Notes under the pieces: model-generated
Database searches by the model: none
What the model saw: only the letters and a program-made list of their open reading frames with translations
Told to the model about the DNA's origin: nothing
Source: Tunturibacter gelidoferens
Lineage (GTDB): Bacteria; Acidobacteriota; Terriglobia; Terriglobales; Acidobacteriaceae
Assembly: GCF_040358255.1 (NCBI RefSeq)
Contig: NZ_CP132938.1
Coordinates: 1,612,001 to 1,676,000, forward strand
DNA length: 64,000 bases
Direction: 5' to 3'
In this document: one piece after another, positions 26,642 through 35,298 of the stretch
Numbering within the stretch: position 1 is the first letter of the stretch
Layout: each line of letters begins with the position of its first letter
Program-made: the position numbers and the translations under genes

Positions 26642-27127
26642 ATGTCAAACCTTAATAAATGGACCACTCAACATATTGTGAAGAAATGTAACGGAGATGG
26701 ACTGTGCGGGGCTTATCCGGATTGGGGGATGCACCCATCCTGGATCGCGGGGGTTGAGGGGTTGGACGCTTACAACCGATGGGTTTGCGAGGTTGTGATT
26801 CCGATCGTGTTTCAGTGGATCGACGAGCACAAAAAAGAAGTCTACGAAGGCGTGTCAGATGAGCATAAAGATGATGTCGGCGTCGTGATTGCTTCGGCGT
26901 TCGAGATCGTGAAGAAGATGTCGAGTTACACGAATGGATTGATAAAGGCTGAGGAGTTTGAGGAAGCCCTAGAGAAGGAAGAGGTGGATCTCAAGACGAT
27001 CAACCCGGTATGGACCGACATTGCGAAGAAGGTGAGAGAGGGAACAGAGAAAGTTTTTGACGAGAAAAGGAATGTGCTTAAGGATACGATTCGGCGAGCC
27101 GACGATAGCTCGTCGGGCAGCTCGTAG
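26642..27127 (+). CDS. Hypothetical soluble protein, helical C-terminus
   Basis: 161 aa from ATG 26642 with a strong GAGGAGAGGGT ribosome site. The N-terminal third is Trp- and Cys-containing (CNGDGLCGAYPDWGMHPSWIAG), the rest strongly helical and charged (DEHKDDVGVVIASAFEIVKKM; EEFEEALEKEEVD). The Ser-rich end is SSSGSS. No signal peptide, membrane helix or family I recognise. It lies just outside the right att copy and converges on the phosphatase gene with no gap. Coding is supported by the ribosome site and amino-acid pattern only; function unknown. Confidence 0.6.
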   Translation: MSNLNKWTTQHIVKKCNGDGLCGAYPDWGMHPSWIAGVEGLDAYNRWVCEVVIPIVFQWIDEHKKEVYEGVSDEHKDDVGVVIASAFEIVKKMSSYTNGLIKAEEFEEALEKEEVDLKTINPVWTDIAKKVREGTEKVFDEKRNVLKDTIRRADDSSSGSS

Positions 27128-29260
27128 CTAGATACTTTGAGTGTCTGCCGCGATGCCGGTCGATTCTTTGCTGATGGGTACGCGGACCAGGGTGACGACG
27201 GTGATGTCGTCATCCTGGCCAAAACGTACCGCGGCTTCTGCTGCTCGGGCGGCGTCTGGGAGTGTTGCGAAGAGCTCGCTTATCCGCTCAAAGCCGTAGA
27301 GTTCCCCGGTCTTGCTGCGGGCTTCGAGCAATCCATCGGTGTAGAGCGCGAGGTGATCGTTAATCTGCAGGCGTAAGCGACTCTCTTCGTAGGTGACGGC
27401 TGGAAAGAGGCCGAGCGGGAACGAGCCGGGAATGGCTAACTCTCGATCGTTGAGGTAGGGAGGTGGGTGCCCGGCGCTGGCCAGAGTGCAGTTGCCGTCA
27501 GGGTCGATGCGCAGGGTCACACAGGTGGCAAAACCGCCTTGCATTCGACCACACAATCGCCGGTTCAACTCGGTCAACAATTGAGCGGGGCTATGCGTGT
27601 TTTCTACCAGGACGCGCACCAGTCCGACGATGAGTGATACCGCGATGGCAGCTTTGATGCCTTTGCCGCTGACATCGCCAAGAATGACGAGTGTGAAATC
27701 GCCGTCGAGGGGAATGATCTGGAAGAAGTCTCCGCCAACTTCAAGCGCAGGACAATAGGCGCTGGTAACGGCGAAGCCGGGTATCGACGGGAAACTTTCG
27801 GGGATGAGCACCTGTTGGAGCTCGCGGGCGCTGCTCATCTCCTGCTCGAGAAGGCTCCTACGACGGCGGTCGTCCACGGAGGTGCGATAGACCGTGTAGA
27901 GCAGTGCGAGGAGCAGGAAGATTCCGGTGAGCGTCGGCAGCGATACTGCACTGCCATAGATGTGGAAGATGGGCTCGCGCAGTTTGTCGGCTAGGGTCCA
28001 GTGCGTGAAGCGCCTTCCCTGGGGAGCTAACCCCTGCACAACCTGCATCATGCCCGAGAGAAATGCCGCGATGACAAGCAGCCTGCGGGCCAAATCCAAT
28101 CGGCGTCGCTGTTTGACGGCGAGGGCGACCAGTGCCAGAGGTACCGTCGCGGTGATGAAGTAGATGCCGGTGAGCAGCGCGTCCGCAATTTGAATGAGCC
28201 AGAACCATCCCACGCTCGCGTCCACCAGCGACAGAAGACCATCGAGAATACTGACGGACAAGCTGACAATGGCGAAGCGACGGACCAGACGGATTAAGGA
28301 CTGGTTGTCGTCAAGGCGCAGAAGCCAGAGCAGCAGAAACCAAAGGGAGATGTCGCGAATGGAGGAGACAGGCGGTCCTAATGCGTTTGATACACCTACT
28401 GGCCAGGCGATGCGCATCCCGTAGAGAACCATTCGAATGAGCGGGCTGAGGGCGAACCCGGTCATCCACAAGAGCGTCCGCTGCTGCCGATCTCGAAGCC
28501 AGGAGAATAGGCCGAGCAGACCGGCGATTCCGTAGAGCAGGTATTCGCTGAAAGAGAATTGATTGGCACGGAGCCACTGGTAGTCCAACGTGGTTTTATA
28601 AGCGGCGAGAGGTTCGGGATAACCGACAACTGGGGACCCCTCGAAGCCGCCGGATCGTCCGGAATCTTCGGAAAGAAGAGGCGCTTTCCAGACGCGAACG
28701 GCAAGGGTGCCATGAAATGGGTGCTCGAGTCTTGGTTCGAATTCGGGAGCGCCCGGACCGAGGGGGTAGATGATCGGTGCATCTGAGGATCGGTACCAGA
28801 TGGGATAGGAAGGAAACTTTCCGCTGCGGCCGATGGAGTCGCCGTTCCAGAAGATCTCGTACACATCGTCCAGGTGGGGCACGAGGAGGGCGAAGTTGGT
28901 TTGATTTCCTGGCGCTGAGTCTAATGACAGGTGCAGGCGGTACCAGGCATAGCCGGTGTAACTGGGGTGTCCCTGCTCGCCCCAAGGCCTTTCTGCTGTT
29001 AGTTTTTCCCATCGAGAGTCGTCGAAGGAGGGCGAGGCCCAGTTGGGATCGTCTCCCAGATGGAATTGCCAGGGACCATCGAGCGGTGCGACGGCTTTCC
29101 CTAGACCTTCGATCCTCATTCCAGATTCGGATGAGGGCGGTGGCGCAGCAAGCTCTTGTCCCGAAGCGAGCCCCGGCAAAGATGCAAGTAGGGAGGAGAC
29201 GTAAAGCAGGAGTGCGGGCAGGCAGCACGAATGCGTTAGACGCCAGGCAAGCCGAAGCAT
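27128..29260 (-). CDS. Membrane-bound SpoIIE/RsbU-type PP2C phosphatase with extracytoplasmic jelly-roll sensor
   Basis: About 710 aa from ATG 29260; longer frames run into the promoter of the XRE gene. A signal peptide (HSCCLPALLLYVSSLLASLPGLASG) is followed by a beta-sandwich of about 150 residues with a glycoside-hydrolase-2-like sugar-binding look (PWQFHLGDDPNWASPSFDDSRWEKL; TGYAWYRLHLSL), then seven or so helices, then a PPM-type SpoIIE domain. The latter shows GGDFFQIIPLDGDFTLVILGD, VSGKGIKAAIA, YTDGLLEAR and FGQDDDITVV, which hold the metal-binding Asp residues. Such proteins dephosphorylate anti-anti-sigma factors in response to an external signal. It is divergently arranged with the XRE/NfeD/flotillin/PspA cluster. 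Confidence 0.82.
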   Translation of the reverse strand: MLRLAWRLTHSCCLPALLLYVSSLLASLPGLASGQELAAPPPSSESGMRIEGLGKAVAPLDGPWQFHLGDDPNWASPSFDDSRWEKLTAERPWGEQGHPSYTGYAWYRLHLSLDSAPGNQTNFALLVPHLDDVYEIFWNGDSIGRSGKFPSYPIWYRSSDAPIIYPLGPGAPEFEPRLEHPFHGTLAVRVWKAPLLSEDSGRSGGFEGSPVVGYPEPLAAYKTTLDYQWLRANQFSFSEYLLYGIAGLLGLFSWLRDRQQRTLLWMTGFALSPLIRMVLYGMRIAWPVGVSNALGPPVSSIRDISLWFLLLWLLRLDDNQSLIRLVRRFAIVSLSVSILDGLLSLVDASVGWFWLIQIADALLTGIYFITATVPLALVALAVKQRRRLDLARRLLVIAAFLSGMMQVVQGLAPQGRRFTHWTLADKLREPIFHIYGSAVSLPTLTGIFLLLALLYTVYRTSVDDRRRRSLLEQEMSSARELQQVLIPESFPSIPGFAVTSAYCPALEVGGDFFQIIPLDGDFTLVILGDVSGKGIKAAIAVSLIVGLVRVLVENTHSPAQLLTELNRRLCGRMQGGFATCVTLRIDPDGNCTLASAGHPPPYLNDRELAIPGSFPLGLFPAVTYEESRLRLQINDHLALYTDGLLEARSKTGELYGFERISELFATLPDAARAAEAAVRFGQDDDITVVTLVRVPISKESTGIAADTQSI

Positions 29261-29369
29261 GTGGCCAGCATACGCCGGGTATCCGACTCTGAGGTATCGA
29301 AAGCGTCCGGAGCTTGCAGTATCCCAGAGTCTCGTGTTTTCACGAACTGTATTTCGCGTAAGAACGCAC

Positions 29370-29414
29370 TTGATTTTTATTACAAATCGCGATATAAATA
29401 TTGCGATTTGTAAT
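29370..29414 (+). promoter_or_regulatory. Promoter and 12-bp-arm operator of the XRE/PspA cluster
   Basis: TTGATT 29370-29375, a 17-base spacer, TATAAA 29393-29398. Perfect inverted arms ATTACAAATCGC (29379-29390) and GCGATTTGTAAT (29403-29414), spaced by 12 bp, straddle the -10. The arrangement fits tight autorepression by the XRE protein whose ATG is four bases downstream of the right arm. No ribosome site is visible, so the message has a very short leader. Confidence 0.65.
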
Positions 29415-29417
29415 AGC

Positions 29418-29972
29418 ATGAAACTCAGTGACAAAATTCGTTATCTTCGTGAGGTCGAGGGCAACCTCCGCGGTCTCAACCGCGCCATGACTCAGCAGGA
29501 GCTGGTCCGTGCGATTCAACAGGAAAATGGCACGGGCAAGAAGGCAAGCAAAGCGACGATCAGCCAGTCGTATCTGTCCCAGATTGAGAGTGGAGCGCGC
29601 CCGCATCTGACGAATACGACGCGGCTGCTGCTGGCGAAGTTCTTCAAGGTTCATCCCGGCTATCTGGTCGACGATCCCGAGGGCTACCACTCTGAGTTGA
29701 TCTCCGACCTACGGACCGCCGAAGACAAGCTCGATCTCTGGCTGGTCGGCGGCGCGGAACGTTTCCGTCGTGATCCCGCACTCTGTCAGGCTCTGCTCGC
29801 GCTGGCTAACCATAGCGATTCACGGCGCTGCTTTCTTCTAATCGAAAGCATTCTTGATACGCCCACGCTACTGGACCGCCTCTTTCAGGTTCTTCGTCCT
29901 GAAAGTTCCTCGCTGATGGCTGTACCAACTCAACCAGCTCCCAAAAAAGCTGCGAAACGGAGCACCAAATAA
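29418..29972 (+). CDS. XRE-family helix-turn-helix regulator
   Basis: 184 aa from ATG 29418 (MKLSDKIRYLREVEG). The XRE/Cro-type DNA-binding domain spans about residues 1-85 and is extended by an insertion between helices one and two (TQQELVRAIQQENGTGKKASKATISQSYLSQIESGARPHL). The rest (about 90-165) is helical and may sense or dimerise; the tail is basic (PAPKKAAKRSTK). The gene begins four bases after a 24-bp split palindrome over its promoter, so autorepression is expected. NfeD, flotillin and PspA genes follow on the same strand, making it the probable regulator of a membrane-stress operon. Confidence 0.85.
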   Translation: MKLSDKIRYLREVEGNLRGLNRAMTQQELVRAIQQENGTGKKASKATISQSYLSQIESGARPHLTNTTRLLLAKFFKVHPGYLVDDPEGYHSELISDLRTAEDKLDLWLVGGAERFRRDPALCQALLALANHSDSRRCFLLIESILDTPTLLDRLFQVLRPESSSLMAVPTQPAPKKAAKRSTK

Positions 29973-29973
29973 T

Positions 29974-30555
29974 ATGGACTCCTTCTATCTCATCTGTTTC
30001 TGTGTCGGTCTGATTCTCAGCCTGATCTCTGTCTTTGGAGGCTTCGCCCATCTGCACGTCGGCCGCTTTCACATTGGCCATGCGGCTCACGGCCACGCGG
30101 CACCCGGCGGAGCGCATCGTGGATCCGGAATCTCGGCAGTGAACGGCTTCACGATCACAGTTTTTCTCTGTTGGTTTGGTGGAGCTGGGTATCTACTGCA
30201 CCACTCCAGCATATTTGGAGGCGCTCTGGTCTTGCTAATCGCCTTGATAAGCGGTGTCGCTGGAGCCGCGCTCATCTGGGCTGTTCTCTTTAAATTGCTT
30301 CTTCCTCGCGAGCGTGTTTTGACACCGGAAGAGACGGAGATGGCCGGCGTACTCGCTCAGGTCAGTGACTCAATTCGTGACGGCAACGGCATCGGCGAAA
30401 TCATCTTTTCGCAGGCCGGGGCTCGTCGTGCTGCTGCTGCCCGGAGCGAAGACGGCAGCGCGATCGAGCGTGGCGCGGAGGTTGTTGTGATTCGTTATGA
30501 CCGTGGTGTGGCGTACGTTCGCCGGTGGGAGGAACTCACAAACGGGCTGCCATAA
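29974..30555 (+). CDS. NfeD/YuaF-like membrane protein with OB-fold tail
   Basis: 193 aa starting one base after the XRE stop, so co-transcribed. Helices at about 3-25 and 50-110 (ITVFLCWFGGAGYLLH; GALVLLIALISGVAGAALIWAVLFKLLLP), then a soluble domain of about 80 residues (GVLAQVSDSIRDGNGIGEIIFSQAGARR; GAEVVVIRYDRGVAYVRRWEEL) that fits the NfeD C-terminal OB-fold. His-rich loop (HLHVGRFHIGHAAHGHAAPGGAHRG) at about 28-50 might bind metal. Such proteins partner flotillins in bacterial membrane microdomains (YuaF-FloT in Bacillus); the following gene is a flotillin. Function inferred from that pairing. Confidence 0.75.
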   Translation: MDSFYLICFCVGLILSLISVFGGFAHLHVGRFHIGHAAHGHAAPGGAHRGSGISAVNGFTITVFLCWFGGAGYLLHHSSIFGGALVLLIALISGVAGAALIWAVLFKLLLPRERVLTPEETEMAGVLAQVSDSIRDGNGIGEIIFSQAGARRAAAARSEDGSAIERGAEVVVIRYDRGVAYVRRWEELTNGLP

Positions 30556-30670
30556 CACGCCGATTTTTTCGTCACAGGGCGGCCTCACTTGCCGAGGCGC
30601 TTCCCCGCCATCTCCCTCGTGAGGCAAGCACATCACACGCTCTCTCGTCCGTCTCGGACAAAGGAACGAT

Positions 30671-32089
30671 ATGCCGAACTCGGTCATTATTATTGTTGGT
30701 CTGGTAGTTCTCGCCACGCTTGCCTTAGCGCTGCTCATGGCTAAGATGTTTCGCAAAGCTGGTCCTAACGAAGCGATTATTGTCTATGGTTTTCGCGGGC
30801 CACGCGTCATCAAAGGCGGCGGTGCGGTGATCTTTCCGGTCGTTGAAAACTCTCGACAGCTTTCGCTGGAGCTGATGAGCTTTGATGTTGCACCGCAACA
30901 GGATCTCTATACCAAGCAAGGCGTCGCGGTGACTGTGGAAGCGGTTGCTCAGATCAAAGTCCGTTCGGACAAAGAGTCCATTCTTACCGCGGCTGAACAG
31001 TTTCTGACAAAGTCTCCCGACCAGCGTGAAGGTCTTATCCGCCTTGTGATGGAGGGCCATCTGCGGGGCATCATCGGCCAGCTCACCGTCGAGCAGATTG
31101 TGAAAGAGCCGGAGATGGTTGCCGAACGGATGCGCTCCACTTGCATGGATGACATGAGCAAGATGGGGCTTGAGGTGATCTCTTTCACGATTCGCGAGGT
31201 GCGCGACAAGAACGAGTACATTACCAATATGGGTCGTCCAGATGTCGCTCGCATCCGCCGCGATGCCGAGATCGCGGCAGCGGAGGCTGAGCGTGACACG
31301 GCCATTCGCCGCGCCATTGCACTACGCGAGGCGGCAGTAGCGAAGGCCTCAGCCGATCAGGATCGTGTAATCGCAGAGACGGCGTCGCTTGCGAAACAGG
31401 CCGAAGCTCAGCGCGACCTTGATATCCAAAAGGCGCAGTTCACCGAGCAGAGCCGTCGTCAGGAGGCTCAGGCCGACAAAGCTTACGAGCTCCAGACCAA
31501 CGTCATGCAACAGAAGGTTGTTGCGGAGCAGGTTCGGGTGCAACAGGTTGAGAAACAGGAGCAGGTGAAGGTGCAGGAGGCTGAGATCCTGCGTCACGAG
31601 AAGGAGCTCATCGCGACGATTCTCAAGGGTTCCGAGATCGAGCGTCAGCGCATCGAGAATATTGCTCAGGCTGATAAAACACGGATCATGATGGAGGCGG
31701 AGGGCCGCGCTGCGGCGACTAAACTGCAGGGCGAAGCGGAGGCCAACATCATCTTCCAGAAGGGCGAGGCGGAGGCGAAGGCGATGAACGTCAAGGCCGA
31801 AGCCTATCAGGGGTGGACGCAGGCCGCTGTCGTCGACAAACTCATCACGAATATGGCCGATGTTGTCCGTGCCATGGCAGAACCGCTCAGCAAGGTCGAC
31901 AAGATCACTATTGTTTCGACTGGGAACGATGGGGCGACAGGAGCCAACAAGATCACCGGCGAGATGACTAAGATCGCCGCTCAGGTTCCCGCGCTCTTCG
32001 AAGCTCTATCCGGCATGAATATTCATGATTTGATGTCCAACGTCAAAGCGATGAAACCTCGCGATGACGGCAACAGTCCACAGGCATGA
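30671..32089 (+). CDS. Flotillin/YqiK-family SPFH protein
   Basis: 472 aa. N-terminal membrane hairpin or anchor (VIIIVGLVVLATLALALLMAK), SPFH/band-7 domain (about 30-210: GPNEAIIVYGFRGPRVIKGGG; QGVAVTVEAVAQIKV; LRGIIGQLTVEQIV; LEVISFTIREVRDKNEYI), then a long Ala/Glu/Gln-rich coiled coil (about 215-390, with EAEIAAAEAERDTA and QEAQADKAYELQ repeats) and a C-terminal oligomerisation segment. These are the flotillin hallmarks. It scaffolds functional membrane microdomains with NfeD-type partners. It lies 115 bp after the NfeD gene, and PspA follows, tying it to membrane-integrity control. Confidence 0.92.
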   Translation: MPNSVIIIVGLVVLATLALALLMAKMFRKAGPNEAIIVYGFRGPRVIKGGGAVIFPVVENSRQLSLELMSFDVAPQQDLYTKQGVAVTVEAVAQIKVRSDKESILTAAEQFLTKSPDQREGLIRLVMEGHLRGIIGQLTVEQIVKEPEMVAERMRSTCMDDMSKMGLEVISFTIREVRDKNEYITNMGRPDVARIRRDAEIAAAEAERDTAIRRAIALREAAVAKASADQDRVIAETASLAKQAEAQRDLDIQKAQFTEQSRRQEAQADKAYELQTNVMQQKVVAEQVRVQQVEKQEQVKVQEAEILRHEKELIATILKGSEIERQRIENIAQADKTRIMMEAEGRAAATKLQGEAEANIIFQKGEAEAKAMNVKAEAYQGWTQAAVVDKLITNMADVVRAMAEPLSKVDKITIVSTGNDGATGANKITGEMTKIAAQVPALFEALSGMNIHDLMSNVKAMKPRDDGNSPQA

Positions 32090-32153
32090 CGTGTCAGCCG
32101 GCGTGGAAAACTCTCTCCGCGCCGGCGCACTACCGCAGTAAAGGAGGACTCCC

Positions 32154-32822
32154 ATGGCACTGCTCGAACGTGTAGGAACACTCTTACGAGCCAACATCAA
32201 CGACCTCATCGAGAGGGCTGAAGATCCCGAGAAGCTCGCAAAGCAACTTGTTCTCGATATGGAAAACCAGCTTCTCCAGGTCAAGACACAGGTCGCCATC
32301 GCCATCGCCGACCAGCACCTTCTGCAGAAAAAACTGAAGGAGCACGAGGATGCCATGAACCAGTGGAATCGCAAAGCCGAACTCGCTGTTCAGAAGCAGC
32401 AAGACGATCTGGCCCGCGCTGCACTGGAGCGCAGTTTGAGTAACCAGCGGCTGACGTCGAACTTCGCTCAGCAACTGGAAGATCAGAACGCTGAGACTGA
32501 AACTCTTCGCAACGCTTTCAATCGCCTTCAACAAAAGCTGTCCGAGACGCGATCTGCTTGCGAGTTGTTGATCGCCCGGCAGCGTCGAGCCCGCACCGTC
32601 GGCAAGGCCAATACGGCTCGCACGATCGCTGCTTCGCATGACCGATCGACCGCCATGAATCGTCTGCGCGCCAGCATTCAGCGCGACGAAGCCAACAATG
32701 CCGCCAGCCACATGATCCTTGAAGCTCAGTCGCTCGAAGATCAACTGAACACCCTGGAGAGAGAGGATCAGATCGAGCGCCTCCTCGAAGATCTCAAGAG
32801 CCGCCAGCCCAGACTGACGTGA
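32154..32822 (+). CDS. pspA: PspA/IM30-family membrane-stress protein
   Basis: 222 aa, the standard length. It starts MALLERVGTLLRANINDLIERAED, the amphipathic helix typical of PspA/Vipp1, and continues as an almost unbroken coiled coil (PEKLAKQLVLDMENQLLQVKTQVAIAIADQ; ENAETETL-type heptads; NTLEREDQIERLLEDLKSRQ). PspA binds stressed inner membranes and forms ESCRT-III-like assemblies that keep the proton motive force. AAAGGAGG lies upstream of ATG 32154. It is the last gene of the XRE-NfeD-flotillin-PspA set. No PspF, PspB or PspC is present, so control must be by the XRE protein rather than the enterobacterial route. Confidence 0.92.
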   Translation: MALLERVGTLLRANINDLIERAEDPEKLAKQLVLDMENQLLQVKTQVAIAIADQHLLQKKLKEHEDAMNQWNRKAELAVQKQQDDLARAALERSLSNQRLTSNFAQQLEDQNAETETLRNAFNRLQQKLSETRSACELLIARQRRARTVGKANTARTIAASHDRSTAMNRLRASIQRDEANNAASHMILEAQSLEDQLNTLEREDQIERLLEDLKSRQPRLT

Positions 32823-33021
32823 TGGCGGGTGTCTTGAAGGTAGGGTTGCTATTTCACAGCGTATTTACTTCGCCATAGAGTGAACCCGTTTTGGTACAAG
32901 TTATCCACTGTTATTGATCGGGTTAGGTGACTTAGGTCTTGATTGGCGCGGGTTTCGAAGGCATACTCCAGAGAGAGTTCGCAGGATGAACTTGTAAGAC
33001 GGTGCCAACTGAGACACCACT

Positions 33022-33930
33022 GTGACCCGATATAGCCGTCAAGACGTAATCCGGATCCTTCACTTGCAGGCACGCCAGCTGACGGCGTGGGAGCGAGCGG
33101 GGCTGATCTCTCCCCGCGAAGACTACTCTTTTGAAGCGTTGGGCCAACTGCGAAGGCTGCGCGATCTGCAGGCGACGACGAAGATCTCTGCGAAAAATAT
33201 ACGAGCGTCGGTAGATGCTATGCAGCGGCTGGGGGGAGTGCGAAACCCGCTGCTGGAGGCGAGCTTTGTGCGTCGTGGATCGCGGTTGAGCTTCCGGCAT
33301 GGCGGTGCGCTGATGGATCCGGTGACACAGCAGCTTGCCTTTGATTTCGAAACTGCACCGGCACGTCAGCTTCGCGTTGTGGGCAGCGGAGACGCTGTTC
33401 TGCGGCAGGCGGCAGAGGTGCAGGAGATGTTTTTGCGGGCCGTGCAGCTGGAGGAAAATCCGGCTACGATCCCGGAGGCTGCCGAGATCTACGCGGCGAT
33501 TCTGACGATGCGTCCACAGCATGCACCGGCGTTGATCAATCTCGGGACGATCCACTACAATCTGCGCCGATTTGAAGAAGCGGAAGGGCTCTATCGACAG
33601 GCGACGCTGGCCGACCCCGAGTACGCGCTCGCGTTCTTTGACCTGGGCAATGTGCTGGACGAGATGCAGCGGCTGGCTGAGGCGACGACTGCCTATCAGA
33701 AGGCGGTTGCGTTGGTTCCCCAGTATGCGGATGCACACTACAATCTTGCGTTGGCGTATGAGCGGCAGGGCCAGCGTCGACGGGCGTTGCGGCACTGGCT
33801 GGCGTATGTGCGGCTTGACCCAGTTGGGCCGTGGGCAAACCATGCCAAAGAGCAGGCTAGGAAGATTTTGAATACCGAGAAGCTCTCGATCGTCAGCCGG
33901 CGTGGACGTCTGGTGAAGGTCGCTGGATAG
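33022..33930 (+). CDS. MerR-type DNA-binding domain fused to TPR repeats
   Basis: 302 aa from GTG 33022. Residues about 1-70 look like a MerR winged helix (YSRQDVIRILHLQARQLTAWERAGLI, then YSFEALGQLRRLRDL). The linker is rich in basic residues, and from about 125 there are at least three tetratricopeptide repeats (AAEIYAAILTMRPQHAPAL; EAEGLYRQATLADPEYALAFFDLG; EATTAYQKAVALVPQYADAHYNLA). The arrangement suggests a DNA-binding protein that docks another protein through TPRs. I know of similar fusions in acidobacteria only as uncharacterised genes. No obvious operon: 33 kb neighbours are the PspA cluster and an acyl-CoA dehydrogenase. Confidence 0.78.
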   Translation: MTRYSRQDVIRILHLQARQLTAWERAGLISPREDYSFEALGQLRRLRDLQATTKISAKNIRASVDAMQRLGGVRNPLLEASFVRRGSRLSFRHGGALMDPVTQQLAFDFETAPARQLRVVGSGDAVLRQAAEVQEMFLRAVQLEENPATIPEAAEIYAAILTMRPQHAPALINLGTIHYNLRRFEEAEGLYRQATLADPEYALAFFDLGNVLDEMQRLAEATTAYQKAVALVPQYADAHYNLALAYERQGQRRRALRHWLAYVRLDPVGPWANHAKEQARKILNTEKLSIVSRRGRLVKVAG

Positions 33931-34061
33931 CGGTCTTGCTCTCTTCTTCGATATCAATTTAGATAGTGTGTCTCTGCTCAGGGGACATAGTGAATGCCTA
34001 TTCAGTCGTGTGTTCAAGATGCTAGACTCACCTTTTCCTGAATACGAGTTGAGGTGAGTGG

Positions 34062-35228
34062 ATGTCGCAGCAGGTTGGACCGATGGCGTTGACGCAGTTG
34101 GGGGATGACGAGCAGCTTTTTCGCGATACGATACGGCGATTCGCGGTGGAACAGATTGGTCCACTGGTGCGCGGCATGGATGAGTCGCAGCAGATGGATG
34201 CCGCGATGATCCGGAAACTCTTCGAACTCGGGTTGATGGGGATCGAGATTCCCGAAGAGTACGGCGGGGCAGGTGGTACGTTTTTCAATGCGATTCTCGC
34301 AGTCGAGGAGCTCTCTGCGGTCGATCCGTCCGTAGGGGTGATGGTCGATGTGCAGAACACGCTTTGCATTAATGCGCTTGTGCGATGGGCGAATGAAGAG
34401 CAGAAGAAGAGATATCTGACGCGGCTTGCGACAGATACGATTGGATCGTATGCGCTCAGCGAGGCCTCCTCGGGCTCCGATGCCTTTGCACTGCAAGCGC
34501 GGGCGGTGAAGCGCGGCGACGATTACGTTCTCAACGGGCAGAAGCTCTGGATCACGAATGCGAAAGAGGCCGGGCTGTTTATCGTCTTTGCGACGATCGA
34601 TCCGGCGGCAGGGTACAAGGGAATTACGGCGTTCCTGGTCGAGAAGGGCGCGCCCGGATTTACGCTTGGGAAGAAAGAAGACAAGCTTGGTATTCGCGCG
34701 TCCAGTACGTGCGAACTGATCTTTAACGACTGCGTTGTACCGGCAGCGCAGGTGCTGGGCGAGCCGGGCAAGGGATATAAGATCGCTATCGAAACCCTGA
34801 ACGAAGGTCGTATCGGGATAGGGTCTCAGATGCTCGGGCTGGCGCAAGGTGCGTGGGGCCATGCGGCAAAGTGGGCCAAGGAGCGCAAGCAGTTTGGCAA
34901 GACTCTGGTAGAGTTTCAGGCGATGCAGTTTCAACTGGCCGAGATGGCGACGGAGATCGAGGCCGCGAGACTGATGGTCTATAACGCGGCTCGGCTGAAA
35001 GATGCGGGCCTGGATTTTCTAAAAGAAGCGGCAATGTGCAAATATTTCACGTCGCAGGTAGCTGAACGCGTTGCCAGTCTCGCGGTCGAGGTCTATGGGG
35101 GATCGGGCTTTGTGAAGGACTATCCGGTCGAGAAGCTGTATCGCGACGCCAAGATAGGCAAGATCTATGAAGGCACGTCGTTTATGCAGCTAGCTACTAT
35201 CGCTAAGTTGACGCTGGGCAAGGTTTAG
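34062..35228 (+). CDS. Short/branched-chain acyl-CoA dehydrogenase
   Basis: 388 aa FAD enzyme that introduces the alpha-beta double bond in acyl-CoAs. Signatures: YALSEASSGSDA (first ACAD signature), LNGQKLWITNAKEAG, GGSGFVKDYPVEKLYRDAKI (second signature) and KIYEGTS with the catalytic Glu near residue 375. The overall pattern is closest to the short/branched-chain (2-methylbutyryl- or butyryl-CoA) group. GAGGTGAGTGG precedes ATG 34062. Single gene without beta-oxidation neighbours here. Chain-length preference is not decided by the sequence I can read. Confidence 0.9.
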   Translation: MSQQVGPMALTQLGDDEQLFRDTIRRFAVEQIGPLVRGMDESQQMDAAMIRKLFELGLMGIEIPEEYGGAGGTFFNAILAVEELSAVDPSVGVMVDVQNTLCINALVRWANEEQKKRYLTRLATDTIGSYALSEASSGSDAFALQARAVKRGDDYVLNGQKLWITNAKEAGLFIVFATIDPAAGYKGITAFLVEKGAPGFTLGKKEDKLGIRASSTCELIFNDCVVPAAQVLGEPGKGYKIAIETLNEGRIGIGSQMLGLAQGAWGHAAKWAKERKQFGKTLVEFQAMQFQLAEMATEIEAARLMVYNAARLKDAGLDFLKEAAMCKYFTSQVAERVASLAVEVYGGSGFVKDYPVEKLYRDAKIGKIYEGTSFMQLATIAKLTLGKV

Positions 35229-35298
35229 CGTCTCCACGTCGATTTCTGGCCCCTAGCCGATTGCTGTCCAATGCTCTAAACTAGAAGAGAGCATTGGT

